A stretch of DNA of 64,000 nucleotides from Tenacibaculum sp. 190524A05c (GTDB lineage Bacteria > Bacteroidota > Bacteroidia > Flavobacteriales > Flavobacteriaceae): positions 3,912,501 to 3,976,500 of the forward strand of contig NZ_OZ038523.1 in the NCBI RefSeq assembly GCF_964036595.1, read 5' to 3'. Under the pieces are notes generated by a model. The model did not search any database and was not told the origin of the DNA. It saw nothing but the letters and a program-made list of their open reading frames with translations. Below, in pieces: positions 9,353-18,705 of the stretch; the stretch's first letter is position 1, and each line of letters opens with the position of its first letter. Position numbers and translations under genes: made by a program.

Positions 9353-10387
9353 ATGTTTCTACTAATACGTATAAATAGATTAGTTATGTTTACACTAAAT
9401 AAATACTGGAGCAGGTTTAATTTTATAATTATCCCTGCTCTTCTTTTTTTAAGTCTGATAGTATTGTTGAAATCTGGTTCTTACAGCTCTCAATTATCTA
9501 ATTATATTATTATAGATTTTTTGATTACTATTCCATTATGCTATTTCTTTTTAATCAGAAAGAAGGAGATCCCAAAAATTACTATTGTCTCTGTATTTAT
9601 TATTGGAACGATTACTGCAAGCTTACTAATACCGAAAGAAGATCAGTCTTTATTAGATTGGGTGAAAGATTTTATTCTACCTGTTGTGGAGTTAGGAGTG
9701 TTAAGTTTTGTAATCTATAAAGCCAGATTAATTTTTAAATCGTTTAAAAAGAAAAAAGAAAATCTAGATTTCTATGATGCAATTCAAATTGCAACCAAGG
9801 AAATACTTCCTGAAAAAGTAGCTCATTTTCTAGCAACAGAACTTACTGTTTTTTACTATGTTTTTTTCGATTGGAAGAAATTAAAACCGAGTAAAAATTC
9901 ATTTACATACACTAAAGAAGGAACATACTCAGGAGTATTGTTAGGATTGATATTGGTAGTTGTAATAGAAACTTCGGTATTACACGTTTTAGTGTCAAAG
10001 TGGAATGTAGGTTTAGCTTGGTTTTTATCTATTGTAAGTGTGTATACATTATTACAACTTGTAGCTCTTTTTAAATCGATGTTAAAAAGACCGTTAGTGT
10101 ATAATGAAGAGAATAGAGAGTTACTGTTACGATTTGGTTTTGCCAGTTTTGCAAATGTTTCAATAAACAATATTGAAAAAATTGAATTAACCTCAAAAGA
10201 AATAGAGGATGATACTATTCAATACTTTTCATTTTTAGGAAAGTTATGCGGACATAACACAATTATTCATTTTAAAGAACCGATTGAATTTGAAAGTATT
10301 TACGGAATAAAAAAAGAAGCAAAATCACTGGCTTTAATTGTTGATGATAAACAAGCTTTCGTAAACTTAATTTCAGAATTGATTTGA
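9353..10387 (+). CDS. Multi-pass membrane protein, unknown function
   Basis: A 344-aa protein with about six hydrophobic segments: four in residues 25-130 and two in residues 195-245. A hydrophilic C-terminal part (about 260-344) is rich in beta-strand-like segments and resembles a PH-like or bPH domain only loosely. I do not recognise the family. The start is uncertain: ATG at 9353 gives eleven extra residues compared with ATG at 9386 (MFTLNKYW). It follows the amidohydrolase gene by 31 bases and may share its transcript. A weak hairpin follows the stop. Confidence 0.65.
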   Translation: MFLLIRINRLVMFTLNKYWSRFNFIIIPALLFLSLIVLLKSGSYSSQLSNYIIIDFLITIPLCYFFLIRKKEIPKITIVSVFIIGTITASLLIPKEDQSLLDWVKDFILPVVELGVLSFVIYKARLIFKSFKKKKENLDFYDAIQIATKEILPEKVAHFLATELTVFYYVFFDWKKLKPSKNSFTYTKEGTYSGVLLGLILVVVIETSVLHVLVSKWNVGLAWFLSIVSVYTLLQLVALFKSMLKRPLVYNEENRELLLRFGFASFANVSINNIEKIELTSKEIEDDTIQYFSFLGKLCGHNTIIHFKEPIEFESIYGIKKEAKSLALIVDDKQAFVNLISELI

Positions 10388-10407
10388 ATCAAAATAGGGT
10401 TAAATAG

Positions 10408-10442
10408 AAAGGACTACTCGTTATCCTAACAAATAGTCCTTT
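10408..10442 (+). terminator. Weak terminator-like hairpin
   Basis: Nine-base arms aaaggacta (10408-10416) and tagtccttt (10434-10442) enclose a 17-base loop that itself holds a short gtta/taac stem. There is no clean T-run. It may end the 9353-10387 transcript, the opposing 10578-12086 transcript, or both. Confidence 0.4.
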
Positions 10443-10577
10443 ACAAACCAAATTAACTACTATAAATAATTATAATGAAACAAACTTTGATACAAATATA
10501 CGTCAGAATTTCAGTGTGTTAAGTGAAATTCGATAAACGGTAGGAAGTGTTTAGTTAAATTAAAAAGGTCAAATAGA

Positions 10578-12086
10578 TTATTCGGAAATGATATGTTGAT
10601 ATGCACCAATATCTGGAGCAGTGGTTCTATCCATTCCTAATAAATCTATAGATATAGAAGTTGCTTTTGCTTTGTTAATTGCATCACTATCTCCACCAAT
10701 TCTAAAATCTTCATCAAATCGTCCAATAAAGTCTGGATTTCCATTAATGATATTGTTTAAATAATGTGTAGTGTCGTTAAAGTTTAATTCGTTATTGTTT
10801 ACGAATGAGTTATTAAAATCATCGAATTTAATTAAGTTGTTTTCGATGAAATAATTGAATAACCCACCATCTAATTTATCTAAAACAAATTCAACATTAT
10901 TACTACCATCAATAATACAGTTTGTAAAATTCGCAGCAATTAAATCTCTAGTTTCAGCAACCTCTTGGCCTTGATCATTTTCGAAAACAAAAAAGTTGTT
11001 AATTAATACGGCTGGTAAAGTTCGTAAACTATTGTTCCAGTAGTTAGCAAATGTAGAATGTGTAAAATTATATGAACCACCAACAGTTCCTGCTAAAGAA
11101 GCCTGTCCTGCATCTCCAATCACAGCATTACTTCCTTCAATTTGAGCTTCTCTTCCTAAAATTCCAAAACTAGAATTATTATAAATTTCGGTATTATCAA
11201 TTTTAAGTGTTGGTACACCAGCCGTTCCTAAACTATCTACTAAAACCCCGATAATACCATTTTTAATTACAGTATGATTTAATTCGTTGTCTTTACTTCC
11301 AGCTCTCATCCAAATAGTTCCCCATTGTCCTGGTACATTGTCAAAAAATGGTTCTAATCGATCGCCTTCAAAAGTAACCTTATCACTTAAAGTTCCGTTT
11401 ACTTTTAACGTTCCTTCATCATCAATAATTAATCCTGAATTGTCATGAAAATGAATTCGTGCACCAGCCTCAATAGTTAATGTTTTGTTTGCAGGCACTG
11501 CTGCATATCCATAAATTACATAAGGTTTTTCGTTAGTGAAAGTAAGTTCACTATCCTCTAAATATCTTCCTTGAATAGTTGTTGCCTGACCATCTAAGGT
11601 TAGTTGGTCTATTTCCATGGTTATAGGATCTCTCTCAGGGAAAATAAAAGTAGCATCTTGAACAAGTGTCACTAAATCTACATCTTGTTGATTATCTCCG
11701 TTATCAAAAAGAATTTTATCGGTGTATAAAGGATCTGGAACTGCGCTGAAGTCTATTGTAGTTTCAACAAAAACGAAAATACTATCGTTCGCTAAAATTT
11801 CAATATCCTGAAATATTTTTCCAGGAATTCCATCAACATTTAATCTATAATTTGAAGTAATACCATTTTCTAATCGAATTTGAGGAATACTAATTGCATC
11901 ATCACTACGATTATAAACTTTTAAATTATACGTAGATGAACCGATATTACTGAAAATAGTATCTAAAAATACAGTGTCCTTTGAGAATTCTAATTTACCA
12001 GAGCTAGCAATTGTACTAAAATCTTTTCTACAAGAACTAACAGCAATGATAGCTACTAAAATAAGAACAGTCTGTATATACTTCAT
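10578..12086 (-). CDS. Lipoprotein with right-handed beta-helix repeats
   Basis: A 502-aa exported lipoprotein: the signal ends in a lipobox-like AVSSC (cysteine at 19). Residues about 30-150 look like an immunoglobulin-like domain (LEFSKDTVFLDTIFSN), as in many Bacteroidota surface lipoproteins. The remainder has the parallel beta-helix pattern (repeated short strands with N/G/D turns, e.g. LTIEAGARIHFHDNSGL and LKVNGTLSDKVTF) and ends with the usual DIGAYQ tail. Such proteins often bind or cleave polysaccharide; no catalytic residues are assigned. It begins 8 bases after the glutaminyl-cyclase gene ends, so they form an operon. Confidence 0.85.
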   Translation of the reverse strand: MKYIQTVLILVAIIAVSSCRKDFSTIASSGKLEFSKDTVFLDTIFSNIGSSTYNLKVYNRSDDAISIPQIRLENGITSNYRLNVDGIPGKIFQDIEILANDSIFVFVETTIDFSAVPDPLYTDKILFDNGDNQQDVDLVTLVQDATFIFPERDPITMEIDQLTLDGQATTIQGRYLEDSELTFTNEKPYVIYGYAAVPANKTLTIEAGARIHFHDNSGLIIDDEGTLKVNGTLSDKVTFEGDRLEPFFDNVPGQWGTIWMRAGSKDNELNHTVIKNGIIGVLVDSLGTAGVPTLKIDNTEIYNNSSFGILGREAQIEGSNAVIGDAGQASLAGTVGGSYNFTHSTFANYWNNSLRTLPAVLINNFFVFENDQGQEVAETRDLIAANFTNCIIDGSNNVEFVLDKLDGGLFNYFIENNLIKFDDFNNSFVNNNELNFNDTTHYLNNIINGNPDFIGRFDEDFRIGGDSDAINKAKATSISIDLLGMDRTTAPDIGAYQHIISE

Positions 12087-12094
12087 AATTTGGA

Positions 12095-13138
12095 TTATTG
12101 CTTAATGATTTCTATTTCAAATAATTTACCCCAATTCTTCCCAGTTACAAATAAACGATTATTCTCTTTATCAAAGGCGATTCCATTTAAAACATCATCA
12201 CCATCGTTAATCTTTTGTGTTTTTTTGATTTCTTTTACTAAATCTTTTAAAACAACAACTCCATCAACAACTCCATTTTCAGGGTTTATTATAGCTATAA
12301 ACGGTTGTTGCCAATAATTAGCATATATTTTTCCATTTATATACTCTAATTCGTTTAATTTTTCTAAAGTTACTTTAGGAGTATATACCTGAATGCTTCT
12401 TTCTTCTTTTTGAGTTTTAGGATTTAAGAACCAAATTTTATTGGTTCCATCAGATTTTATAAGTTGAGTATCTGAATGTGTTAATCCCCAACCTTCAATA
12501 CTTTTTTGATATTTAAACTCTTTAATTATTTTAAAAGTATCTAAGTCAAAAATAAAACCTTTACCTGCTTTCCAAGTCAACCAAAAAATTTGATTGTCAA
12601 CAATAGTCATACCTTCACCAAAATATTTATCACTTAAATCGTATTGCTGTAGTACTTTTCCTGTTTCAATTTCTACTTTTCTTAACCAAGATTGTCCATT
12701 TCTTCCTGTTGTTTCATAGAGAAAACCATTATGATATTCTAATCCTTGTGTAAATGCTTTAGGATCATGTGGGAATGTATTAACTATTTTATATGTGTAA
12801 TTGTCATATTCTTTATTAGAGAAAACTTCAACTGAATTATTCACTCTTTTTACTTTTCCTGGTATAAAGGCTAATGCTGTAATAGGATGTTTACCAACAC
12901 CAAGTTCGGTAGTGTTAATCGTTGCTGAATTATTTTCTAAAGCTAAACGTTTCGTTCCTGCAAAAACATGAACACTGTCTATTTTGTTTCCATTTAATTG
13001 TTCAAATTTCACATTTACAGTTTGACCTAATGTCGTTTTATTTGGAACATTTAATTTGAAACGATAACTTGCTTCTCCACAAGAATTTAAAGTTAAAAGA
13101 AGTAAACTAAATATAGAAGCTTGTTTGATAAATTTCAT
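12095..13138 (-). CDS. Glutaminyl-peptide cyclotransferase (lipoprotein)
   Basis: Cyclises N-terminal glutamine of exported proteins to pyroglutamate. The 347-aa protein has a lipobox LNSC (cysteine at 20), an approximately 90-residue N-terminal domain, and then the five-bladed propeller of the plant/bacterial glutaminyl cyclase family (Glu_cyclase_2). Recognisable propeller segments are FTQGLEY, YETTGRNGQS, YFGEGMT, EGWGLTH, NELEYINGKIYANYW and LNGIAFD. It is upstream of the beta-helix lipoprotein (8-base gap). Bacteroidota export many proteins whose mature N-terminus is glutamine, which would be its substrates. Confidence 0.92.
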   Translation of the reverse strand: MKFIKQASIFSLLLLTLNSCGEASYRFKLNVPNKTTLGQTVNVKFEQLNGNKIDSVHVFAGTKRLALENNSATINTTELGVGKHPITALAFIPGKVKRVNNSVEVFSNKEYDNYTYKIVNTFPHDPKAFTQGLEYHNGFLYETTGRNGQSWLRKVEIETGKVLQQYDLSDKYFGEGMTIVDNQIFWLTWKAGKGFIFDLDTFKIIKEFKYQKSIEGWGLTHSDTQLIKSDGTNKIWFLNPKTQKEERSIQVYTPKVTLEKLNELEYINGKIYANYWQQPFIAIINPENGVVDGVVVLKDLVKEIKKTQKINDGDDVLNGIAFDKENNRLFVTGKNWGKLFEIEIIKQ

Positions 13139-13197
13139 ATTACTTTGGTTGTGGATTGTTTTTGTGTAATTTAATTACAAATAAACTAATTTATTTG

Positions 13198-13227
13198 TTT
13201 GCAATTTAAAAAAAAGGGTTAAATTTG
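13198..13227 (+). promoter_or_regulatory. Promoter of rpmE (strong Bacteroidota consensus)
   Basis: TTTG at 13198-13201, an 18-base spacer, then TAAATTTG at 13220-13227, a perfect match to TTTG-N17-23-TAnnTTTG. Transcription should start near 13235, leaving a leader of about 90 bases before the rpmE ATG. This promoter shows that the open frame upstream of 13327 is not translated. Confidence 0.75.
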
Positions 13228-13271
13228 CACCCTCAAATAGCCATTGCAGGTTTTTTGATTTTTCTGAAGGC

Positions 13272-13296
13272 GTTTAAAACCTTACCAATTTTAAAC
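13272..13296 (+). promoter_or_regulatory. Hairpin in the rpmE leader
   Basis: Arms gtttaaaa (13272-13279) and ttttaaac (13289-13296) with a 9-base loop, 30 bases before the rpmE start codon. Ribosomal protein leaders are often autoregulated by such structures; here that is only a suggestion. Confidence 0.35.
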
Positions 13297-13326
13297 AAAT
13301 TCAAATTAAATAAAAAGTTTACAAAG

Positions 13327-13578
13327 ATGAAAAAAGGTATACACCCAGAAAATTATAGAATGGTTGCATTTAAAGATATGTCTAACGGAGATGTATTTTT
13401 AACTAGATCTACAGCAAATACAAAAGAAACTTTAGATGTTGATGGTGTAGAGTATCCATTAGTAAAATTAGAAATTTCTAGAACTTCTCACCCGTTTTAT
13501 ACTGGTAAGTCTAAGTTAGTTGATACTGCTGGACGTATCGATAAGTTCAAAAACAAATATGCAAAGTTCAAAAAGTAA
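13327..13578 (+). CDS. rpmE2: 50S ribosomal protein L31, type B
   Basis: An 83-aa ribosomal protein of the large subunit. The sequence has the L31 signature ([17 protein letters not shown] near the N-terminus and [21 protein letters not shown] near the C-terminus). There is no cysteine, so it is the zinc-independent type B (C-minus) form. The ATG at 13327 is chosen over an in-frame extension to 13225, because that extension starts inside the promoter and has no L31 homology. It stands alone and is followed by a strong terminator. Confidence 0.96.
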   Translation: MKKGIHPENYRMVAFKDMSNGDVFLTRSTANTKETLDVDGVEYPLVKLEISRTSHPFYTGKSKLVDTAGRIDKFKNKYAKFKK

Positions 13579-13599
13579 TTTTAACTTTAGCACAATGTC

Positions 13600-13633
13600 A
13601 AAAGGCTCTAACTTTCAAGTTAGAGCTTTTTTT
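13600..13633 (+). terminator. Intrinsic terminator of rpmE
   Basis: Stem gctctaact/agttagagc with a ttca loop, an A-rich 5' flank and a run of eight Ts, starting 22 bases after the rpmE stop. A canonical rho-independent terminator. Confidence 0.88.
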
Positions 13634-13688
13634 ATGCGATAAATCTTGTATTTTTAAGCTCTAGAACACTAACAAAATTCGAAAAAAG

Positions 13689-15200
13689 ATGAGAGATACA
13701 ATTCTAGCAATAGTGATTGTTATTAACGCACTTTGTGGCGTATTAGTTTGGTTTATGCCTGATTTAGGAAATTATATTTTATTAACCATTGCTTCCGCAT
13801 TTACAGTTTTAGGAATATATGATGCTTTTCTGCAAAAAAAACATTCGCTGTTAAGAGCCTTTCCAATTATAGCTCGATTAAGATGGTTTTTCGAAGAAGA
13901 AAGAGAAAAGATTCAGCAGTATTTTATAGAAGATGATTTAAACGGAACGCCTATAAATAGGGAAAAAAGAAGTATTGTATATCAAAGGGCGAAAAAAGAA
14001 ATAGAAACAATTCCGTTCGGTACTCAACATGATCTTTATGAAAAAGGTTATGAATTTGTAAAACATTCTATTTTCCCAACAGATCATCATAACGTCATGG
14101 GCGAAGAAATTGTATTTGGTTCAGACAAGTGTACTCAAAAGTATAAAAGTTCAATTATTAATATATCGGCAATGTCTTTTGGTTCTCTAAGTAAAAATGC
14201 GATTATGGCATTAAATCAAGGAGCTAAAATGGGAAATTTTGCACATAATACTGGAGAAGGAGGAGTTTCTCCATATCACTTACAAGGAGGAGATTTAATT
14301 TTCCAAGTAGGTACAGGATATTTTGGGGCAGGAAAAACAATAGATGGTAAGCGTTATTTTGATGATGAGATTTTTAGAGAAAATGCAATCAGGCCAGAGG
14401 TAAAAATGATTGAAATTAAGTTGTCTCAAGGAGCAAAACCAGGTCATGGAGGAATTTTACCTGCTAAGAAAAATACTGAAGAGATTTCAAAGATTCGTTC
14501 AGTAGAACCTTTTACTCGTGTAGATTCTCCTCCAAGTCATTCTGCTTTTTCTAATTTCGAGGAAATGATTTCGTTTCTTCAAAAAGTAAGAGAATTAAGT
14601 AATGGAAAACCTATTGGAATTAAGTTTTGCGTTGGTAACAATGAGGAAATAGAAGAAATGATTACAAGTTTCGCTAAGGCTGGAAACTATCCTGATTTTA
14701 TTGCTGTAGATGGGGGAGAAGGAGGAACAGGTTCAGCTCCGTTGGAATTCACAAATTACGTGGGAACTCCATTACTAGAAGGTTTGTCTTTTGTTCATAA
14801 AACTTTAGTGAAGCATAATTTAAAAGATCAAATTAAGATTATTGCAAGTGGAAAAGCTATTGATGCTTTCGATATTATTAAACTTAAAGCAATGGGAGCA
14901 GATGCTATTGGAATGGCTAGAAGTTTTATGTTAAGTTTAGGTTGTATTCAAGCTAGAGAGTGTAATTTAGATACTTGTCCTGTTGGAGTTGCAACTCAAG
15001 ATGAAGATTTAGTAGAGGCTTTAGTGGTTGCTGATAAAAATGTTCGTGTAAAGAATTATCATGCTAAGACAATAGCGGCTGTTAAAGAAGTGGTTTCTTC
15101 TATGGGGAAAAAATCAATTGAAGAGGTTACGTCAAAAGATATTTTTAGAAGAAATAAAGCGGGAGATATTTCCTCGTTAGAGGAAATATATTTTAATTAA
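13689..15200 (+). CDS. FMN-binding glutamate synthase-family protein
   Basis: A 503-aa protein with two N-terminal membrane helices (residues about 4-45) and the FMN-binding GOGAT catalytic domain without the amidotransferase part. Motifs seen are MSFGSLS, GEGGVSPYH, KLSQGAKPGHGG, VDGGEGGTGSAP and the CNLDTCPVGVAT segment that in true glutamate synthase carries the 3Fe-4S cysteines. Stand-alone members are common in Bacteroidota; their reaction is unproven, so the name glutamate synthase large subunit should not be applied. It is followed 27 bases later by a methyltransferase gene. Confidence 0.92.
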   Translation: MRDTILAIVIVINALCGVLVWFMPDLGNYILLTIASAFTVLGIYDAFLQKKHSLLRAFPIIARLRWFFEEEREKIQQYFIEDDLNGTPINREKRSIVYQRAKKEIETIPFGTQHDLYEKGYEFVKHSIFPTDHHNVMGEEIVFGSDKCTQKYKSSIINISAMSFGSLSKNAIMALNQGAKMGNFAHNTGEGGVSPYHLQGGDLIFQVGTGYFGAGKTIDGKRYFDDEIFRENAIRPEVKMIEIKLSQGAKPGHGGILPAKKNTEEISKIRSVEPFTRVDSPPSHSAFSNFEEMISFLQKVRELSNGKPIGIKFCVGNNEEIEEMITSFAKAGNYPDFIAVDGGEGGTGSAPLEFTNYVGTPLLEGLSFVHKTLVKHNLKDQIKIIASGKAIDAFDIIKLKAMGADAIGMARSFMLSLGCIQARECNLDTCPVGVATQDEDLVEALVVADKNVRVKNYHAKTIAAVKEVVSSMGKKSIEEVTSKDIFRRNKAGDISSLEEIYFN

Positions 15201-15227
15201 TTGTTGAAGTAGATACTTAAATAACTT

Positions 15228-16316
15228 TTGGAGAAAATACTACAAATCAGTTCCAAAGAATTTGAATTAATACGTTATCCTGAAACCAATGATAATGCAC
15301 TACGTGCATGGAGCAATGCAGAGCTTTTAGCATTGGATTATGTTAAGGATTATAAAAAGAAGAAATTCCATTTGTTTAATGATAGATTTGGTGTTTGGAA
15401 TTGTGCATTGCATGATAAGCAAACCGAAACTATTTGGACTTATGCAAGTCAGAAAAAGGCTATAAATCGAAATTTAGAAAGGAATAACTTAACTACAGAT
15501 ATTCAATTTAAAACACCTTTAGACAATTTGGAAGTAGTTGATGTTGCCCTAATCAAAATTCCAAAGTCGTTAGAATTATTTGAGCTTTTTTTAAATCAAA
15601 TATTTCAAGGGTCTTATGAAGGTACTGAAGTTGTTTGTAGTTTTATGACAAAGTATTTTTCATCTGCATATCTAAAAATTGCATCCCAATATTTTGAGAA
15701 TGTTAGTCAGACTAAAGCTTGGAAAAAAGCTAGATTGTTAATTCTTAAAGAACCTAAATCAGATATACAGAAGGAGTTTATAAATAGAATCAACTGGAAT
15801 GATCATTTATTAAAACAATATTATGGTGTTTTTTCTTCTGATAAAATAGATATAGGAACTCAGTTTTTATTAAAACATTTAGAGGTAAGTAATCATGAAA
15901 TTGATGTTTTAGATGTTGCATCTGGTAATGGAATTATTTCACATGAAGTTTTGTTACAAAACAAGAAAGCTAATGTTACCTTAGTTGATGATTTTAACTT
16001 AGCAATTGAATCGTCTAAGCTTAATCTGCCTGAAACCAAATCAAAATTCATTTGTACGGATACTATTGAAGGAGTACAGGAGAATAATTTTGATCTGATA
16101 CTTTCTAATCCACCATTTCATTTTGAACATGAAAATAATATCGAAGTTACCCTAAGATTGTTTCAGAAGATAAAGACTTGCTTAAAGAAAGAAGGGCGTT
16201 TTGTAATGGTTGCTAATATTCATTTGAACTATAAAACTCATTTAGAGAAACTTTTTTCAAAGGTTTTAGTAAAAGACAAGAATACGAAATTCGTTATTTA
16301 CGAATGTTATTGTTAA
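15228..16316 (+). CDS. RlmG/RsmC-like rRNA guanine-N2 methyltransferase
   Basis: A 362-aa protein with the two-domain layout of RlmG/RsmC. The N-terminal domain is degenerate. The C-terminal S-adenosylmethionine domain begins after GVFSSDKIDIGTQFLL (about 200-215) and has the SAM loop DVASGNGI at 229-236 and the catalytic NPPFH at 294-298, the N-P-P-[FY] pattern of N2-guanine methyltransferases. It probably methylates a guanine in 23S or 16S rRNA. The start is TTG at 15228; no in-frame ATG lies near, and the N-terminal residues (EKILQISSKEF) fit the family start. Confidence 0.82.
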   Translation: MEKILQISSKEFELIRYPETNDNALRAWSNAELLALDYVKDYKKKKFHLFNDRFGVWNCALHDKQTETIWTYASQKKAINRNLERNNLTTDIQFKTPLDNLEVVDVALIKIPKSLELFELFLNQIFQGSYEGTEVVCSFMTKYFSSAYLKIASQYFENVSQTKAWKKARLLILKEPKSDIQKEFINRINWNDHLLKQYYGVFSSDKIDIGTQFLLKHLEVSNHEIDVLDVASGNGIISHEVLLQNKKANVTLVDDFNLAIESSKLNLPETKSKFICTDTIEGVQENNFDLILSNPPFHFEHENNIEVTLRLFQKIKTCLKKEGRFVMVANIHLNYKTHLEKLFSKVLVKDKNTKFVIYECYC

Positions 16317-16338
16317 TAAGTTTTTAATTAAATAAGGT

Positions 16339-16346
16339 TATTTTTG
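16339..16346 (+). promoter_or_regulatory. Candidate -7 box for the 16445 gene
   Basis: TATTTTTG matches TAnnTTTG; a -33 TTTG is not seen at the right distance. The transcript leader would be about 90 bases. Confidence 0.3.
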
Positions 16347-16444
16347 TGTTATTCTCATTATATTGCGTCCGTTGAATATAATGTGTTAGTAGTGCACTAT
16401 AAATAATTACAATATTCCTTATAATCCCTTAATTAAAAGTATTT

Positions 16445-16726
16445 ATGATTTCAAATGTTCAAACAATTGAAAAGGAGCAAATCAAGTTCCTTAAATTCCC
16501 TAAGAGTGAAGTTTTGCAAAAAACAAAAGATCGTGTAAATCGTTTATTAGAATTACAAAGAGCACTCATTCTTGGGAATTTAGAACGTCAAAAAGTTAAA
16601 ATTGTCTTTGCAGATAATGGAGGTTACAAAAAGGTTGAAACCACTATTTGGGGTATTACAGATAAGTCTGTAATACTGAAACAAGCAACTTTAATTCCGG
16701 TACAAAGAATAGTAAGCGTAGCATAA
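16445..16726 (+). CDS. Conserved small cytoplasmic protein, unknown function
   Basis: A 93-aa soluble protein, basic, with a helical N-terminal half (KDRVNRLLELQRALILGNLERQ) and a beta-rich C-terminal half (KVKIVFADNGGYKKVETTIWGIT, KSVILKQATLIPVQRIVSV). The C-terminal half looks like a small barrel that could bind RNA or act as an adaptor, but that is inference. I recognise it only as the kind of short protein kept across marine flavobacteria. It stands alone with its own leader and is followed by a bidirectional terminator. Confidence 0.75.
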   Translation: MISNVQTIEKEQIKFLKFPKSEVLQKTKDRVNRLLELQRALILGNLERQKVKIVFADNGGYKKVETTIWGITDKSVILKQATLIPVQRIVSVA

Positions 16727-16748
16727 ATACACAAGCTTAGTATAAAAT

Positions 16749-16787
16749 AAAACCTCTCTAATTCGAAATTAGAGAGGTTTTGTTTTT
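16749..16787 (+). terminator. Bidirectional intrinsic terminator
   Basis: A 15-bp stem (aaaacctctctaatt / aattagagaggtttt, loop cga) followed on the plus strand by gttttta and on the minus strand by ttattttat. It lies between two convergent genes and can serve both. Confidence 0.87.
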
Positions 16788-16808
16788 ATAAAAACTATAT
16801 TGTTGGTT

Positions 16809-17456
16809 TTACAGATAAAAGGTCAGTCCAAATAAAATGTTGGTGGCTTTTAAATCAAAATCAAAAGAGTCTTCGTAAGCATTATCCGAACTTGATTTAT
16901 TTCTTGAATTTTGGTGGCTATAACCTAATCTTCCTAAGTTCGCTTCAAATGCTAGGTTGTCAGTAATTAAATAGGTAATTCCTGGCCTAAAAGTTATACT
17001 GTATCTATTACTGATACTACCGGATGGATCATTCTGACTTGAAATATATTTGCTATCAGTATAAGTATAACCTAGTCCACCTTGAAGAGAGAACGAGAGT
17101 TTTTTAGAAACCGGCACATATTTTTTGATGTAAGAAGAAACGGAATACAAATTATTTATATTCACGTTGTTTGTGCTAGAGGATTCGAATTCTGATTCGT
17201 TGTAATTATATGCCAACCCTAATCCTATTGACAAGTTATCCGAAATAAAGTATTCTGCACTAGGAAGTATATTTAAATTAAATCTGGTACTTTCATTATC
17301 AGAAGCACTGTCAAATGTGGCTCTATCAGAACCTAATGAGAACTTTCCTGTTAATGCCCAAGTTCCTTTTTCTAGTTTAAATTTCTCATCTTTTTCCTGA
17401 GCATTTAAACAGTTCGTCATAGCTAATAACATAGCAGTTAGTAGTAGTTTTTTCAT
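16809..17456 (-). CDS. Outer-membrane beta-barrel protein (OmpW/OMP_b-brl type)
   Basis: A 215-aa exported protein: signal peptide 1-19 ending LNAQ, then alternating amphipathic strands typical of an eight-stranded barrel (e.g. LSIGLGLAYNYNES, KLSFSLQGGLGYTY, NLAFEANLGRLGY) and a terminal aromatic/hydrophobic strand (NILFGLTFYL). Such barrels in Bacteroidota are porin-like or assembly proteins, with no enzymatic role. It ends at the bidirectional terminator and has a leader of about 200 bases with nothing recognised. Confidence 0.83.
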   Translation of the reverse strand: MKKLLLTAMLLAMTNCLNAQEKDEKFKLEKGTWALTGKFSLGSDRATFDSASDNESTRFNLNILPSAEYFISDNLSIGLGLAYNYNESEFESSSTNNVNINNLYSVSSYIKKYVPVSKKLSFSLQGGLGYTYTDSKYISSQNDPSGSISNRYSITFRPGITYLITDNLAFEANLGRLGYSHQNSRNKSSSDNAYEDSFDFDLKATNILFGLTFYL

Positions 17457-17657
17457 AATTTTTAATTTTAAATTTATTCCAAAACTATTTATGAAAGAGA
17501 TAATAAGTTCTTAATAGGGAGTTAAGATGTCGTTAGATATTTTATAAAAAATGTCCCAGAAAATAGCTGTTTATGATAAATTATATTAACATTTCGGCTT
17601 TTAACTAAAGATTTGTTTAAAGAAGAAAAATAATTTGGGAGGAAGTTATTGTTTTTG

Positions 17658-18473
17658 TTAAATCTTATGATATAACGCTTTAATTGTCCCTTGGTTATAT
17701 TTTCGTTCTAATTTTCTTATAATAAAATGGCCTTGAGCCATATCTTGAAAGTGACTAATAAAGACAGTGTTGATTACTGCTCCTCCAGCAGCACCAATAA
17801 TTGGAACAGATTGAGCTATTGTTTTTTCTGTAACCTGTACTCCAAATTTTTTAGCGATCTTACTAATAATGTTAAGGAAAATAGGAGCACCTTCATTAAT
17901 AATACCTTGCTCAGTAACATACTTAGTAGCTTGACTCATCGAGTTTGATAAAAAAGTTCGTGTAGCATAGTATCCGGACTCAAGAGTGCTTTCATCTATT
18001 TTATCTCCGCCTAAGGCGAATACTTCTAAACAAGCCAGTTTAGTTTCAATTTCATTTATGCTTTCCCCGTTAGATCTAGCTATATCTGCTACTGATCTCA
18101 GTATTATTGTTGTTGTGATTGGTAATTCAATAGCTAGACCAGCAATTCCAAATACGCCGCCCATTGCACCTGTAGCTCCAGCAGAAATTTTATGAAATAG
18201 GTTTTGAGACGCCTTATTTTTATGTTCTTTTTTAAGGGTAAAAACAGCGGTATCTGCTGCTTTCAGTAATGCATTAGTGGTAATCTCACTAAGTTTTTCA
18301 TTCCAGTTCTTTGGTAAAAAACCCATTCCTTGTTGAATTGGACTGCCTAACACATTTGTAATTTTCATTGCAATTCCAGGATTTTCTAATAATCTCTTCG
18401 CAAGGTGTAATTCTTCTTTTTCTTTTGTGGTTAGTTGAAGGCTTAAGTTACTCATGATATTTAGCAATTTCAT
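17658..18473 (-). CDS. EcsC-family protein
   Basis: A 271-aa protein similar to EcsC, a small family of unknown function named after the third gene of the Bacillus ecs locus. Family-like features are a long helical N-terminus, a glycine/alanine-rich middle (AGATGAMGGVFGIAGLAIELP near 97-117) that may dip into the membrane, the EVFALGG segment near 150, and a second glycine-rich segment PIIGAAGGAVINT near 224-236. Two starts are possible, at 18473 and 18455. It stands alone, convergent with nothing, and the stretch up to gcvP holds only RNA-like structure. Confidence 0.7.
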   Translation of the reverse strand: MKLLNIMSNLSLQLTTKEKEELHLAKRLLENPGIAMKITNVLGSPIQQGMGFLPKNWNEKLSEITTNALLKAADTAVFTLKKEHKNKASQNLFHKISAGATGAMGGVFGIAGLAIELPITTTIILRSVADIARSNGESINEIETKLACLEVFALGGDKIDESTLESGYYATRTFLSNSMSQATKYVTEQGIINEGAPIFLNIISKIAKKFGVQVTEKTIAQSVPIIGAAGGAVINTVFISHFQDMAQGHFIIRKLERKYNQGTIKALYHKI

Positions 18474-18705
18474 TTAAATAGTAGTCTAAAAATAGAAGTA
18501 TTTAAAGAATCGTCCAAACCGATAGGATTTAATCTGGAATATAACAATAGAAGTTGTGAATATATTAACATTTAAATTTTTGCTGGATTAGCAAAAAGAG
18601 GTAAATTGCTGTAGCTATGAAACGTGTTGCTATGTTTTTACAAAACGTTTTATTATAAAAATGGTTTACTAAAATTTTTTTAGTGAAGAATATTTCCTTT
18701 TTGCC

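Noticed and set aside
13225-13326. N-terminal extension of rpmE
   Set aside because: Begins inside the promoter -7 box and shares nothing with L31; the ATG at 13327 is the real start.
13689-15200. True glutamate synthase large subunit (gltB)
   Set aside because: Length is a third of GltB and the amidotransferase part is absent; only the FMN domain is present.
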